Source: an uncultured Pelagibacteraceae bacterium (GTDB taxonomy: Bacteria > Pseudomonadota > Alphaproteobacteria > Pelagibacterales > Pelagibacteraceae). Taken from it: 64,000 nucleotides of DNA. The translations under genes were made by a program, and so were the position numbers. How positions within the stretch are numbered: position 1 is the stretch's first letter; every line of letters begins with the position of its first letter. The stretch covers positions 1 through 64,000 of the forward strand of contig CABXWY010000001.1 of the NCBI GenBank assembly GCA_902515985.1. Reading direction: 5' to 3'. Of this stretch, positions 9,081 through 18,681 are shown one piece after another. The notes beneath the pieces were generated by a model. It did no database searches and was not told the origin of the DNA. It saw only the letters and a list, made by a program, of their open reading frames with translations.

Positions 9081-10065
9081 TTTGTAATTTAATTAAATGA
9101 TTATAAGCAGAACCAGATTTTATAAAATTTCTAGCCGTATCATATGCTGATTTAAAGTTTTCGTATTTTCCAGATACTATTAATCCAGCAGCAGCATTTA
9201 AACTTACTGCTTTAGAAAAATCGTTATCAATACCTTTGAATATTTCTATTATTTTAGCCGAATTAAATTTTGCATCCTGACCAACTAGATTTTTAAAGTC
9301 TTCAGCACCTACATTTAACTCACATGGATCTATAATTATTTCAGAAATTTTTCCATCTTTTAACTGAACAATATTTGTTTTCTTATATGGAGAAATTTCG
9401 TCCAAACCATCTTCACTATTTACGATCCAGGCGAACTTTAAATTTAAATTTGATAATGCATTTGCAAATATTTTTAATAATTTTTTATCAAAAACACCGA
9501 CTACTTGACGATCTACTAAAGCAGGACTACTTAAGGGTCCAATCATATTAAAAATAGTTCTTTTTCCAATTTTTTTTCTAGTTGGACCTACAAATTTCAT
9601 AGCACTATGATAGTTGGGCGCAAACATAAATCCAAAATTATTTATATTTATTTGTTTCTCAACGTCGTTTGGTTCAAAATTTATATTAATTTTTAATTCT
9701 TCTAAAACGTCTCCAGATCCACATTTAGATGAAACTGCTTTATTTCCGTGTTTTGCTACTTTAACATTTAAACTTGAAAGCAAAAGTGCCGAAGCAGTAG
9801 AAATATTAAGTGTATTCATTCCATCTCCTCCTGTACCACAAGTATCAATACAATTTTCTACATTAACTCTTTTAGATTTTCCCCTAAGGACATATACTCC
9901 ACCTGCAATTTCATCTGAAACTTCACCTTTTGCAGATAGTAATGTCAAAAAATCGTAAATTTCTTGCTCTTCGGCTTTTCCATCCATTAATATCTCAAAC
10001 GCATCTTTACTTTCTTCAAAAGACAAATTTTGATTATTCTTTATTTTTTCAATGTAATTTTTCAT
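9073..10065 (-). CDS. trpD: Anthranilate phosphoribosyltransferase TrpD
   Basis: Transfers phosphoribose from PRPP to anthranilate. The 330-residue protein has the PRPP-binding DTCGTGGDGMNTLNIST loop, the KHGNKAVSSKCGSGDVLE segment, NYHSAMKFVGPTRKKIGKRT and NMIGPLSSP, all diagnostic of the family. It starts directly after the trpG stop with no gap and overlaps trpC by 8 bp, so translation through trpG-trpD-trpC is probably coupled. Confidence 0.96.
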   Translation of the reverse strand: MKNYIEKIKNNQNLSFEESKDAFEILMDGKAEEQEIYDFLTLLSAKGEVSDEIAGGVYVLRGKSKRVNVENCIDTCGTGGDGMNTLNISTASALLLSSLNVKVAKHGNKAVSSKCGSGDVLEELKININFEPNDVEKQININNFGFMFAPNYHSAMKFVGPTRKKIGKRTIFNMIGPLSSPALVDRQVVGVFDKKLLKIFANALSNLNLKFAWIVNSEDGLDEISPYKKTNIVQLKDGKISEIIIDPCELNVGAEDFKNLVGQDAKFNSAKIIEIFKGIDNDFSKAVSLNAAAGLIVSGKYENFKSAYDTARNFIKSGSAYNHLIKLQNG

Positions 10066-10638
10066 TTATTTTTTTAAATTTATAAAATTTTTTAAAATCT
10101 TAATTCCTATTTTGGTTTTAATACTTTCAGGATGAAATTGCACACCATGAACGTTGTATTTTTTATGCATAATACCCATTATAAGACCATCTTTTGTTTC
10201 GGCTGTTATTTTTAAATCTTTGGATAAAGTTTTTTTATCAACAATCAAACTATGATATCTTGTAGCTTCAAATTTTTTGGGCAGATTTTTCAAAATTCCT
10301 ATTTTATTTGATAGTATTTCACTTGTTTTTCCATGCATTAATTTTTTTGCTTGTATTATTCTAGATCCAAAAACTTGTCCTATTATTTGGTGCCCCAAGC
10401 ATACCCCAAAAATAGGAATTTTTTTATAAAGTGATTTAACAATTTTAAGACAATTACCAGCTTGGTTTGGATTACCTGGTCCCGGTGAAATAACAACTGC
10501 ATTATATTTTTTGTTTAATATTTGTTTTGCTGTAATTTTGTCATTTCTAATAACATCAACTTTTATTTTTAATGAAGATAAATAATGAAAGAGATTAAAG
10601 GTAAAACTATCATAGTTATCTATTAAAATTATTTTCAT
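10066..10638 (-). CDS. trpG: Anthranilate synthase glutamine amidotransferase subunit TrpG (PabA-like)
   Basis: Class I glutamine amidotransferase that supplies ammonia to TrpE. The 190 residues contain the catalytic triad: Cys80 in GVCLGHQ, and His169 and Glu171 in VQFHPES. MHGKTSEI and SPGPGNP are also conserved. It starts on the last base of trpE. If the genome has only one such subunit it may also serve p-aminobenzoate synthesis, which cannot be decided from this window. Confidence 0.94.
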   Translation of the reverse strand: MKIILIDNYDSFTFNLFHYLSSLKIKVDVIRNDKITAKQILNKKYNAVVISPGPGNPNQAGNCLKIVKSLYKKIPIFGVCLGHQIIGQVFGSRIIQAKKLMHGKTSEILSNKIGILKNLPKKFEATRYHSLIVDKKTLSKDLKITAETKDGLIMGIMHKKYNVHGVQFHPESIKTKIGIKILKNFINLKK

Positions 10639-12095
10639 TATATTAAAGCATTTATTAAAGCTTTAGCTTTATTGATTGTTTCCTCATATTCTTTATTTGG
10701 CTTGCTATCGGCCACAATTCCAGCACCTGCTTGAACATAAAATTTATTTTTTTTTGAAATAGCAGTTCTTAGAGCTATACAAGTATCAAAATCCCCATTG
10801 GCAGAAAAATAACCAATACCACCTGCGTAAACTTTTCTTTTTGATTTTTCTAATTTATCAATTATCTCCATAGCTCTAATTTTAGGAGCCCCCGAGACAG
10901 TACCAGCTGGGAATCCTGCAAGAAGTGAATTTAATTTAGAAAAACTCTTATTATGTTTACCCTCGACGTTAGATACAATATGCATAACATGCGAATATTT
11001 TTCTACTGAAAATTTTTCCGTTACCTTGATAGAGTTGATTTTAGAAACTTTTCCAACATCGTTTCTTCCTAAATCAAGTAGCATTAAATGTTCTGCTAGC
11101 TCTTTCTTATCCTTTAAAAGATCTTTTGCATAAAAATTATCTTGCTTTTTATTTTTACCTCTAGGACGTGTACCTGCTATAGGTCTTACAGTAACAGTAT
11201 TATCTCGCAATCTAACTAAAATTTCAGGACTAGCTCCTATGATTTGAAAATCTTTAAAATTAAAAAAAAACATAAATGGTGATGGGTTAGTAATTCTTAA
11301 TTTCTTATAAATTTCTAAAGGTTTTTTTGAAAGCTTAGCTTCAAATCTTTGACTTAAAACCACCTGAAATATGTCACCTATTTTAATATATTTTTTAGCT
11401 TTTTTAACCATGTTCATAAATTGTAATTTTGTTGTATTGGATTTTACACTAACTTTTTTTCTAATATTTTGTTCATTAAAAATAGTTGGTTTAATTTTTG
11501 ATTGATACATCATTGATTTAATTAGATTTTTAATATCATTATATTTTTTATTATAATCTTTAATTTTTTCGTCTTTAAAAACATTAATTATATAAAAAAT
11601 TTTCTTTTTTAAGTTGTCATGAATAATTAAAACTGTCGGCCTTAACAGTCTTACATCTGGCATCATCAAATCATTATTACATTTATTTGGTATTTTTTCT
11701 AAGTATCTAATTATATCATAAGAAAAGTATCCTGAGATCAGTGAACATATAGCAGGGAGGCCACTAGGTGTTTTGAATTTAAAATTTTCTAAAATATTTT
11801 CGATTATATCTTTAGGATTTCCTTTAATTGAAATTTTTTTTTCATTTTCAATTTTAAATGATTTACTATCATTAAATTCCCAAACTTTATCTGGCTTTTT
11901 TCCAAAGATCGTATACCGGCCTTTTATGGTTCCTTTTTCAACAGACTCAAAAATAAAACTATTTTTTTCTAATAAAAAATTATTAATTAAATTCAATATT
12001 TCTTTGTCGTCCTTTATTCTCTTTTCAACATATAAAATTTGATTAATTTTTTTTTTATGTTGAAACTTAAATTGTTTAAAGCTTCTATTTAACAT
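10638..12095 (-). CDS. trpE: Anthranilate synthase component I TrpE
   Basis: Converts chorismate to anthranilate using ammonia from TrpG. The 485-residue protein shows the chorismate-binding signature: PSPFMFFF, IAGTRPRGKNKKQD, LLDLGRNDVGKVS, AGFPAGTVSGAPKIRAMEII and AGAGIVADSKP. An ESVEKGTIKGRYTIFG stretch near the N terminus corresponds to the tryptophan feedback region, favouring TrpE over PabB. The start overlaps the stop of the ppiD-like gene by one base. That leaves no trp leader or attenuator directly upstream of trpE. Confidence 0.95.
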   Translation of the reverse strand: MLNRSFKQFKFQHKKKINQILYVEKRIKDDKEILNLINNFLLEKNSFIFESVEKGTIKGRYTIFGKKPDKVWEFNDSKSFKIENEKKISIKGNPKDIIENILENFKFKTPSGLPAICSLISGYFSYDIIRYLEKIPNKCNNDLMMPDVRLLRPTVLIIHDNLKKKIFYIINVFKDEKIKDYNKKYNDIKNLIKSMMYQSKIKPTIFNEQNIRKKVSVKSNTTKLQFMNMVKKAKKYIKIGDIFQVVLSQRFEAKLSKKPLEIYKKLRITNPSPFMFFFNFKDFQIIGASPEILVRLRDNTVTVRPIAGTRPRGKNKKQDNFYAKDLLKDKKELAEHLMLLDLGRNDVGKVSKINSIKVTEKFSVEKYSHVMHIVSNVEGKHNKSFSKLNSLLAGFPAGTVSGAPKIRAMEIIDKLEKSKRKVYAGGIGYFSANGDFDTCIALRTAISKKNKFYVQAGAGIVADSKPNKEYEETINKAKALINALI

Positions 12096-13522
12096 TATCT
12101 AAAATAATTTTTTACTCTTTCTAAAGTTTTTTCATTAATTTTAATATCATATTTTGAATTTAAGTGTGAATCATATGATTGTAATATTTTTTTTTTGATT
12201 TCATTGTTTGACTCTAGAAGGTAAATATTTTTTAATTCGCTATCCTTAGAAATATTACTAATTCTTTGATCTATAATTCTTAATAAATAAATATTTTTTT
12301 CACTATCTGCAACTAAAGCAAAACTTTTTTCAGGCAGAGAATAAACAAGTTCAATTGAATCAGAACTAAATTTTTTTATATCTTTACTAGAATCTAATAA
12401 GAGTTTTTCAATTTTAGTATTTTCTGTGGCAATTTTTTTAAAATCACTTTCTTGAAATTTACCTTCATTTATCAGTTTTAATATTTTTTTATTATATTCA
12501 AATTTATTTTTGTTAAAAAGAAAATTTCTGATTTCATTTTCAAAACCCACATCATTTAAACCTGGTACTTTAGTAGCAATATTTTGAATTTTATAAATAA
12601 CGAAATAATCGCCCTCATCAATTATTCCAAAGTTTTCATCATTCCTTGCATTATAAATTTTTGCGTCTAATTCAGTGTTCTCAGAATTTAAAGTAATTTT
12701 ATTTCTAGAAATACTTTTCAAGTTATAAAAATTAACAATGTCATTGAAATTAGTGTTGTTTAATAATTTTGACTCTATTTCATCTATTTTATCAAAAAAC
12801 TCATTATTATACTCGTTTAGTCCTATTAGATTCTGAGGTGTAACCTTACTATACGTAAAATCTATGTAATCTCTTTTAAGTTTTTCTTGATTTTCATTTA
12901 TATAATTTTGAATATCTTCAGTTGTCAGTTGCTCTTTCTTTAAATAAATTTCTTCTAGATTAATAAACTCAACATTAATTTTTTTAGTATCTTCAATATA
13001 AATCTTATCAATCAGAAAACTTGGCGACTTAATTCCTCCACCTAAATAATTGAACAATTCTTCTTGAAATTCGTTTTCTTTAAAATTTTTTTCATATTCA
13101 TTTGCATTTAAATTGTTAGAAATTAAAAACTTTTCGTATTCTGTTCTAGAAAATTTTTGGTTATCATCCAAGAAATTTACATTTGTTTTAATTTTTTCAG
13201 CAAGCATTTTGTCTGATATCACTAAGTTTGCCCCTTTAATTTCAAGTTCTATTAATTTGTTGGATATTAATCTACCAAGTATCTCCTCGAGAATATTTTC
13301 ATCAATTTTATCTTTGATTAAATTTTGATTAATATTTAATTTATTAATATGATCAATAAAGTCCTCTGTTGAAATATTTTCATTATTTATTTTTGCTAAT
13401 GAATTGGTATTACCACTAGTAAATACATCACCCATACCCCAAAAAACAAAAGGTATAGCAACAATAAACAAGAAAATTTTAGCTGTAACTGTTTTTGAAA
13501 AATTTCTAATACTATTTAACAT
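12095..13522 (-). CDS. ppiD: PpiD/SurA_N-type inner-membrane periplasmic chaperone, probably without PPIase domain
   Basis: The N terminus (IRNFSKTVTAKIFLFIVAIP, hydrophobic segment about residues 12-32, then FWGMGDVFTSGNTNSLAKINNENISTEDF) matches the PpiD/SurA_N family of membrane-anchored chaperones that act beside the Sec translocon. The protein has 475 residues against about 620 for full PpiD. I cannot find a recognisable parvulin core such as an SxxxxAxxGG-type segment, so chaperone function without isomerase activity is likely. It heads the trpEGDC run and is divergent from tpiA across 59 bases, as in other alphaproteobacteria. Its promoter probably also drives the trp genes. Confidence 0.82.
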   Translation of the reverse strand: MLNSIRNFSKTVTAKIFLFIVAIPFVFWGMGDVFTSGNTNSLAKINNENISTEDFIDHINKLNINQNLIKDKIDENILEEILGRLISNKLIELEIKGANLVISDKMLAEKIKTNVNFLDDNQKFSRTEYEKFLISNNLNANEYEKNFKENEFQEELFNYLGGGIKSPSFLIDKIYIEDTKKINVEFINLEEIYLKKEQLTTEDIQNYINENQEKLKRDYIDFTYSKVTPQNLIGLNEYNNEFFDKIDEIESKLLNNTNFNDIVNFYNLKSISRNKITLNSENTELDAKIYNARNDENFGIIDEGDYFVIYKIQNIATKVPGLNDVGFENEIRNFLFNKNKFEYNKKILKLINEGKFQESDFKKIATENTKIEKLLLDSSKDIKKFSSDSIELVYSLPEKSFALVADSEKNIYLLRIIDQRISNISKDSELKNIYLLESNNEIKKKILQSYDSHLNSKYDIKINEKTLERVKNYFR

Positions 13523-13581
13523 GGTCTTTTTTTTAAATTATTGATCTATAAATGACAAACCTATAGATTAAATAACTAAAT

Positions 13582-14337
13582 ATGACAAATAAATTAAGAT
13601 ATTTTGTTGCAAATTGGAAAATGTATGGTCATTTAAGATCCCTAAATTCCTTGAATAAAGTTATAAATTTTAGAAAAAAAAATAAAAAGGCAAAGAATTT
13701 AAAAATTATCTACTGTCCACCTTTTACTCTTCTTCACGCATTTGTTCAAAAGTTTAAGAACTCAAATATTAAAACAGGCGCACAAAATTGTAGTTTCTTA
13801 TCTTCTTTTGGACCACCAACTGGGTCTATTAATGCCTCAATGATAAAGTCTTTAAAGTGTGATTATGTTATTCTTGGGCATTCAGAAAAAAGAGCCAAAG
13901 GCGAAAATGATAAAATTATAAATAAAAAAATATCATCAGCTTTAAAAAATAATTTAAAGGTAATTTTTTGCATCGGCGAAACAATTTTACAAAAAAGAAA
14001 AAAAATGACAAAAAAAATCTTACTTAATCAACTCAATAAAGGGCTTCATAAGATTAAAAAAAAAGAAAATATCTTAATAGCTTACGAACCAGTATGGTCA
14101 ATTGGCACGGGCCTTGTTCCAAAATGTGAAGATTTAAATCGTGTTATTTCTTTTATAAAAATATTTTTAAGAAATAAAATGAAATTTAAAAATCCTAAAG
14201 TCTTATATGGAGGTTCAGTAAGCCCACAGAATATATCTCTACTAAGAAAAGTGCTAAATCTAGATGGATTTTTGGTAGGTGGATCATCCCAAAATAGTAA
14301 AAAATTTATTGATATAATAAAAAAAACGTTTATTTAA
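13582..14337 (+). CDS. tpiA: Triosephosphate isomerase TpiA
   Basis: Interconverts dihydroxyacetone phosphate and glyceraldehyde-3-phosphate. The 251 residues have NWKMYG (catalytic Lys), VILGHSEKR with catalytic His100, AYEPVWSIGTG with catalytic Glu169 and LYGGSV for phosphate binding. It begins the tpiA-secG-pyrG-kdsA-eno run, divergent from the ppiD-like gene. The protein is strongly lysine-rich, as expected at this base composition. Confidence 0.96.
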   Translation: MTNKLRYFVANWKMYGHLRSLNSLNKVINFRKKNKKAKNLKIIYCPPFTLLHAFVQKFKNSNIKTGAQNCSFLSSFGPPTGSINASMIKSLKCDYVILGHSEKRAKGENDKIINKKISSALKNNLKVIFCIGETILQKRKKMTKKILLNQLNKGLHKIKKKENILIAYEPVWSIGTGLVPKCEDLNRVISFIKIFLRNKMKFKNPKVLYGGSVSPQNISLLRKVLNLDGFLVGGSSQNSKKFIDIIKKTFI

Positions 14338-14342
14338 ATCGC

Positions 14343-14645
14343 ATGGAAAATATTTTATTATTAGTAAATGTCGTACTTGCTGTAATACTAATAATAGTAA
14401 TTTTATTGCAGAAATCTGAAGGTGGCGCACTAGGTATAGGTGTTTCCCAAGAAAGTTATATGTTCTCAAGAACAGCAGGTGATTTTCTAACCAAAGTAAC
14501 TGCTGTTATAGCCACATTATTCATTATTTGCAGTCTTTCACTAACAATCATTTCAAGAGGGGATATAGCTACAGAGTCTTCTGTAATTGATAAAATAGAG
14601 GAAAGTTCAGGAGAAGTTCCAAAGATACCAGAAAATAACAATTAA
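14343..14645 (+). CDS. secG: Preprotein translocase subunit SecG
   Basis: Accessory subunit of the SecYEG channel. The 100-residue product has two hydrophobic segments (about residues 2-21 and 50-72) joined by the conserved cytoplasmic loop LLQKSEGGALGIG and a FSRTAGDFLTK stretch. The tail is acidic and short. It starts five bases after tpiA, and its position between tpiA and pyrG is conserved in alphaproteobacteria. Confidence 0.93.
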   Translation: MENILLLVNVVLAVILIIVILLQKSEGGALGIGVSQESYMFSRTAGDFLTKVTAVIATLFIICSLSLTIISRGDIATESSVIDKIEESSGEVPKIPENNN

Positions 14646-14685
14646 GTATTTTCATTTTTCAAAAAATTCGCTATAACATAATTCC

Positions 14686-16299
14686 ATGGCGCGATACATA
14701 TTCGTAACTGGCGGCGTGGTTTCATCCTTAGGCAAAGGTTTATCATCAGCATCTCTTGCTTATTTATTAAAATCTCAGGGCTATAAAGTGCGATTAAGAA
14801 AAATGGATCCTTATTTAAATGTAGACCCTGGTACCATGAGTCCTTTTCAGCATGGTGAAGTTTTTGTTACTGATGATGGTGCTGAAACTGATTTAGACTT
14901 AGGTCATTACGAAAGGTTCTCAAATATATCTGCTAAAAAGACTGATAATATTACTACTGGTAAAATTTATAGTGATATCATTAGAAAGGAAAGAAAAGGA
15001 AAATATTTAGGCAAGACGGTTCAGGTTATACCCCATGTGACAGATAGAATTAAAGAATTTATAAAAGGTGATATTACAAATGAAGATTTTGTAATTTGTG
15101 AAATTGGAGGAACTGTAGGTGACATAGAAAGCTTGCCATTTGTTGAAGCAATCAGACAATTTTCAAATGATGTAGGAAAAAATAGAAGTTTATTTATACA
15201 TTTAACTCTTGTCCCATTTTTAAAATCATCTGATGAAATTAAAACTAAACCGACCCAACATTCTGTTAAAGATCTTAGGAGTTTAGGTATACAACCGGAT
15301 ATAGTTATTTGTAGGTCACAAAAATCAATCCCAATAGATCAAAGAAAAAAAATATCCTTATTCTGCAATGTATCAATCGATAATGTTATCGAAACTGTGG
15401 ATGTAAGAACTATTTATGAAGCGCCAATTAGTTTTTATAAAGAAAAATTAAATAAGCAAGTATTAAAATATTTTAATATTAAACCAAAAAAAAGTGCAAA
15501 TTTGATACCATGGAAAAAAATTACCAATACAGTTTTAAATTCTAAAAAAGAGGTAAATATCGCAATAATTGGAAAATATGTTAATTTAAAAGATGCTTAT
15601 AAGTCTCTGGATGAAGCATTAATTCATGGAGGTATTTCTAATAAGGTAAAAGTTAATTTATTAAGATTAGAATCAGATAATTTAAAATCGAAACATGTTA
15701 AAAAACTACTTAAAAATGTAACTGGAATACTTATACCTGGAGGTTTTGGAAAAAGGGGCACTGAAGGAAAAATAGCTGCAATTAATTACGCTAGAGTAAA
15801 TAAAATTCCATTTTTTGGAATATGTTTTGGGATGCAGATGGCAATAATCGAATTTGCGAGAAACAAGCTAAATATTAAAAAAGCAGGCTCAACAGAATTA
15901 GATAAAAAATGTTTTCCAGTAATTGGTTTAATGAATGAATGGAACAAAGATGGAAAAATAATTAAAGGTACAAATAAAGAATTAGGCGGCACTATGAGGT
16001 TAGGTCTTTATAAAGCAAAATTAAGACATAATTCTCTAGTAAGAAAAATATATAAATCAAGTAATATAAACGAACGACATAGACACAGATACGAAGTGAA
16101 TAGACATTTACAAAGTAAGTTTGAAGACAAAGGTATGATTTTTTCGGGCATGTCTCCTAATAATGATTTGCCAGAGATAATTGAACTAAAGAATCATCCT
16201 TGGTTTATAGGTGTTCAATTTCATCCAGAATTTAAATCTAGACCTTTAAACCCTCATCCTTTATTCTCATCTTTTATTAAGGCTGCAAAATCAAAATAA
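14686..16299 (+). CDS. pyrG: CTP synthase PyrG
   Basis: Aminates UTP to CTP using glutamine. The N-terminal synthetase domain begins with FVTGGVVSSLGKGLSSAS and contains MDPYLNVDPGTMSPFQHGEV. The C-terminal glutaminase domain has IPGGFGKRGTEGK, the nucleophile Cys380 in FGICFGMQMA and the His-Glu pair in GVQFHPEFKSRP. 537 residues is normal. The stop and the kdsA start overlap by one base. Confidence 0.97.
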   Translation: MARYIFVTGGVVSSLGKGLSSASLAYLLKSQGYKVRLRKMDPYLNVDPGTMSPFQHGEVFVTDDGAETDLDLGHYERFSNISAKKTDNITTGKIYSDIIRKERKGKYLGKTVQVIPHVTDRIKEFIKGDITNEDFVICEIGGTVGDIESLPFVEAIRQFSNDVGKNRSLFIHLTLVPFLKSSDEIKTKPTQHSVKDLRSLGIQPDIVICRSQKSIPIDQRKKISLFCNVSIDNVIETVDVRTIYEAPISFYKEKLNKQVLKYFNIKPKKSANLIPWKKITNTVLNSKKEVNIAIIGKYVNLKDAYKSLDEALIHGGISNKVKVNLLRLESDNLKSKHVKKLLKNVTGILIPGGFGKRGTEGKIAAINYARVNKIPFFGICFGMQMAIIEFARNKLNIKKAGSTELDKKCFPVIGLMNEWNKDGKIIKGTNKELGGTMRLGLYKAKLRHNSLVRKIYKSSNINERHRHRYEVNRHLQSKFEDKGMIFSGMSPNNDLPEIIELKNHPWFIGVQFHPEFKSRPLNPHPLFSSFIKAAKSK

Positions 16300-17126
16300 T
16301 GGAAAACAAAACTATCAACTGTAACGGTATCAAAATATCTAATAATAGTTCACTAACTCTTATTTCAGGTCCGTGCCAGTTAGAAACAGAACAGCATGCC
16401 ATAGATATGGCTGGAAAAATTAAAGAAATCACCGATAAATTTGGTATTGGTTTTATTTATAAAACTTCTTTCGATAAAGCAAATCGGACTAGCTTAGCTG
16501 GTAAAAGAGGAGCTGGTTTAGATAAATCTTTACCTGTGTTTGATAAAATTAAAAAGGATTTAAAAATTCCAGTACTAACAGATGTGCATAGTGAGGAACA
16601 ATGCTCATTAGTATCTAAACATGTAGATATAATTCAAATTCCAGCATTTCTTTGTCGTCAAACAGATCTTTTAATTTCAGCCGCAAAAACAAATAAAATT
16701 ATTAATGTTAAAAAGGGTCAATTTTTAGCTCCTTGGGATATGGCTAATGTAACAAAAAAAATTTCTGAAACAGGAAATGATAATATTTTAGTAACAGAGA
16801 GAGGTGCAAGTTTTGGTTATAATACTTTAGTATCAGATATGAGAGCATTGCCAATTATGTCAAAGTTAGGATATCCTGTTATTTTTGATGCAACACATTC
16901 AGTGCAACAACCTGGAGGAATGGGCGACAGTAGTGGAGGTCAAAGAGAATTTATAGAATATTTATCAAGAGCAGCTGTTGCTGTTGGTGTAGCAGGAGTT
17001 TTTATAGAAACTCATCAAGATCCTGACAACGCACCCTCAGATGGACCAAATATGTTACCTATCAATAAATTAGATCAATTACTAAACCAATTGTGTGAGA
17101 TAGATAAACTTATAAAAGGTAAATGA
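16299..17126 (+). CDS. kdsA: 3-deoxy-8-phosphooctulonate synthase KdsA
   Basis: Condenses phosphoenolpyruvate with arabinose-5-phosphate to make KDO-8-phosphate for the lipopolysaccharide core. The 275 residues include ISGPCQLE, YKTSFDKANRTS, PVLTDVHSEEQC, IQIPAFLCRQTDLL, VKKGQFLAPWDM and VFIETHQDPDNAPSDGPNM, all family hallmarks. It complements the lipid A genes at the start of the window. The eno start overlaps its stop by four bases. Confidence 0.97.
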   Translation: MENKTINCNGIKISNNSSLTLISGPCQLETEQHAIDMAGKIKEITDKFGIGFIYKTSFDKANRTSLAGKRGAGLDKSLPVFDKIKKDLKIPVLTDVHSEEQCSLVSKHVDIIQIPAFLCRQTDLLISAAKTNKIINVKKGQFLAPWDMANVTKKISETGNDNILVTERGASFGYNTLVSDMRALPIMSKLGYPVIFDATHSVQQPGGMGDSSGGQREFIEYLSRAAVAVGVAGVFIETHQDPDNAPSDGPNMLPINKLDQLLNQLCEIDKLIKGK

Positions 17127-18376
17127 GCAAAATCACAAGAGTTAAAGCCAGACAAGTATTTGATAGCAGAGGCAACCCAACAATCGAGGCGGAAGTATTT
17201 AGCAAGCAATTAAGTTGCAAAGCTATTTGCCCATCTGGCGCATCAACAGGAACATATGAAGCTCATGAGAAAAGAGACAAAAAAAATAAAAAATATTTAG
17301 GTAGAAGTGTTTTTACTCCAATCAAAATTATAAATTCAACAATATCAAAAAAATTATTATATAAAAATGTTCATAATCAGGAACTAATTGACTCAATCTT
17401 AATTAATTTAGATGGCACAAAAAATAAAACAAAAATAGGTGCAAATGCTATATTAGCAGTATCTATGGCTGTTAAAAAACTTTCATCTAAAATTAAAAAA
17501 ATTCCTCTATATAAAAATTTTTTAGTAAAAAATAATTTTAAACTACCTTATCCAATGATGAACATAATAAATGGCGGTGCTCATGCAAATAACAAATTAA
17601 GAATTCAAGAGTTTATGATACGCCCAGACAGTGCAAAAAGCTTTACTGAGGCTGTAAGAATGTGTTTTTTGGTAATACAGAGTCTAAAAAAAATAATTTC
17701 CCAAAAAGGAATGTCAATTTCAGTTGGTGATGAAGGTGGATTTGCACCAATGATATCAAGCAATGAGGAAGCATTAAAACTTATTATAAAATCTATAGAA
17801 ATGGCTGGTTTTAAAAATGGTAAACAAATATCAATTTGTTTGGATGTGGCTGCCAATGAATTGTACAAAAAAAATAAATATTCAATTCATTCAAGCAAAT
17901 ACATCAGCATAAATAAAACAATTCAAAAATATCTTAAATTAATCAAAAAATTTAAAATCAAATCAATAGAGGATCCGTTTGCTGAAAATGATTGGTTGGC
18001 ATGGAGTAAATTTAAAAAAGCTTCAAAAAAATTACAGATAGTTGGAGATGATTTATATGTTACCAATTTAGAAAGACTTAAAAAAGGTTTTTTGAATGAG
18101 TCCTCTAATTCAATACTTATAAAACTTAACCAAATTGGTACAGTATCCGAGACACTAGATGTTATAAGATTTGCGAAAAATATAGGATATGAGACAATTA
18201 TTTCTCATAGATCAGGAGATAGTGAAGATACCTTTATTGCTGACCTGGCTGTTGGCACTAATTCAAATCAAATAAAAACAGGATCTCTATCTAGGTCAGA
18301 AAGAGTTTCTAAGTATAATCAGCTATTAAGAATAGAAGAAGATTTATTAGCAAAAGCCAAAATGAATACGTTATGA
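17123..18376 (+). CDS. eno: Enolase
   Basis: Glycolytic 2-phosphoglycerate dehydratase. Motifs along the 417 residues: RQVFDSRGNPTIEAEV, PSGASTGTYEAHEKRD, VGDEGGFAP, SIEDPFAENDW, VGDDLYVTN, ILIKLNQIGTVSETL, ISHRSGDSEDTFIADLAVG and TGSLSRSERVSKYNQLLRIEE. Magnesium ligands and the catalytic Lys region (LIKLNQ) are present. It is slightly shorter than the usual 425-430 residues. It overlaps kdsA and ftsB by four bases each. Confidence 0.97.
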   Translation: MSKITRVKARQVFDSRGNPTIEAEVFSKQLSCKAICPSGASTGTYEAHEKRDKKNKKYLGRSVFTPIKIINSTISKKLLYKNVHNQELIDSILINLDGTKNKTKIGANAILAVSMAVKKLSSKIKKIPLYKNFLVKNNFKLPYPMMNIINGGAHANNKLRIQEFMIRPDSAKSFTEAVRMCFLVIQSLKKIISQKGMSISVGDEGGFAPMISSNEEALKLIIKSIEMAGFKNGKQISICLDVAANELYKKNKYSIHSSKYISINKTIQKYLKLIKKFKIKSIEDPFAENDWLAWSKFKKASKKLQIVGDDLYVTNLERLKKGFLNESSNSILIKLNQIGTVSETLDVIRFAKNIGYETIISHRSGDSEDTFIADLAVGTNSNQIKTGSLSRSERVSKYNQLLRIEEDLLAKAKMNTL

Positions 18377-18681
18377 GTATATTTTTAAAATTAAAAGAAA
18401 ATTTTAAAATAATTATTTTAACTATACTTTTTTTGTATATCTTAATTAATTTATTTGGTGGTCAAAGGGGTTTGTTTTCTTATATTGAAAATAGAGAGAT
18501 TTTAAAAAATTTACAAATTGAAGAAAATGAAATCCAAAAAAAAATTAAAGATGTTGAATTAAAAAATACACTTCTTAGTGAAAAACTTGATTACGATTAT
18601 ATTGATATGCTTATTAGAGACAAATTGATGCTTGGTAAAAAAGGTGAAACAACATATATAATCGTTGATAATGAAGGTTAG
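18373..18681 (+). CDS. ftsB: Septum formation initiator FtsB (DivIC family)
   Basis: Small bitopic division protein that bridges FtsL and FtsQ in the divisome. The 102-residue product has a short cytoplasmic N terminus, one membrane segment (about residues 13-28), a GGQRGL juxtamembrane motif and a coiled-coil stretch (about residues 32-70) ending in [18 protein letters not shown], the typical FtsB C-terminal pattern. Its position between eno and lipA replaces the usual eno-ftsB-pyruvate dehydrogenase arrangement. Confidence 0.88.
   Translation: MSIFLKLKENFKIIILTILFLYILINLFGGQRGLFSYIENREILKNLQIEENEIQKKIKDVELKNTLLSEKLDYDYIDMLIRDKLMLGKKGETTYIIVDNEG

Noticed and set aside
9614-9958. 114-codon plus-strand frame opposite trpD
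   Set aside because: It is antisense to well-conserved trpD motifs; composition and lack of recognisable domains mark it as a shadow frame.
13523-13581. Tryptophan attenuator or leader peptide for the trp genes
   Set aside because: trpE starts on the stop of the ppiD-like gene, and the gap upstream of the latter has no Trp-codon-containing small frame or terminator hairpin that I could see.
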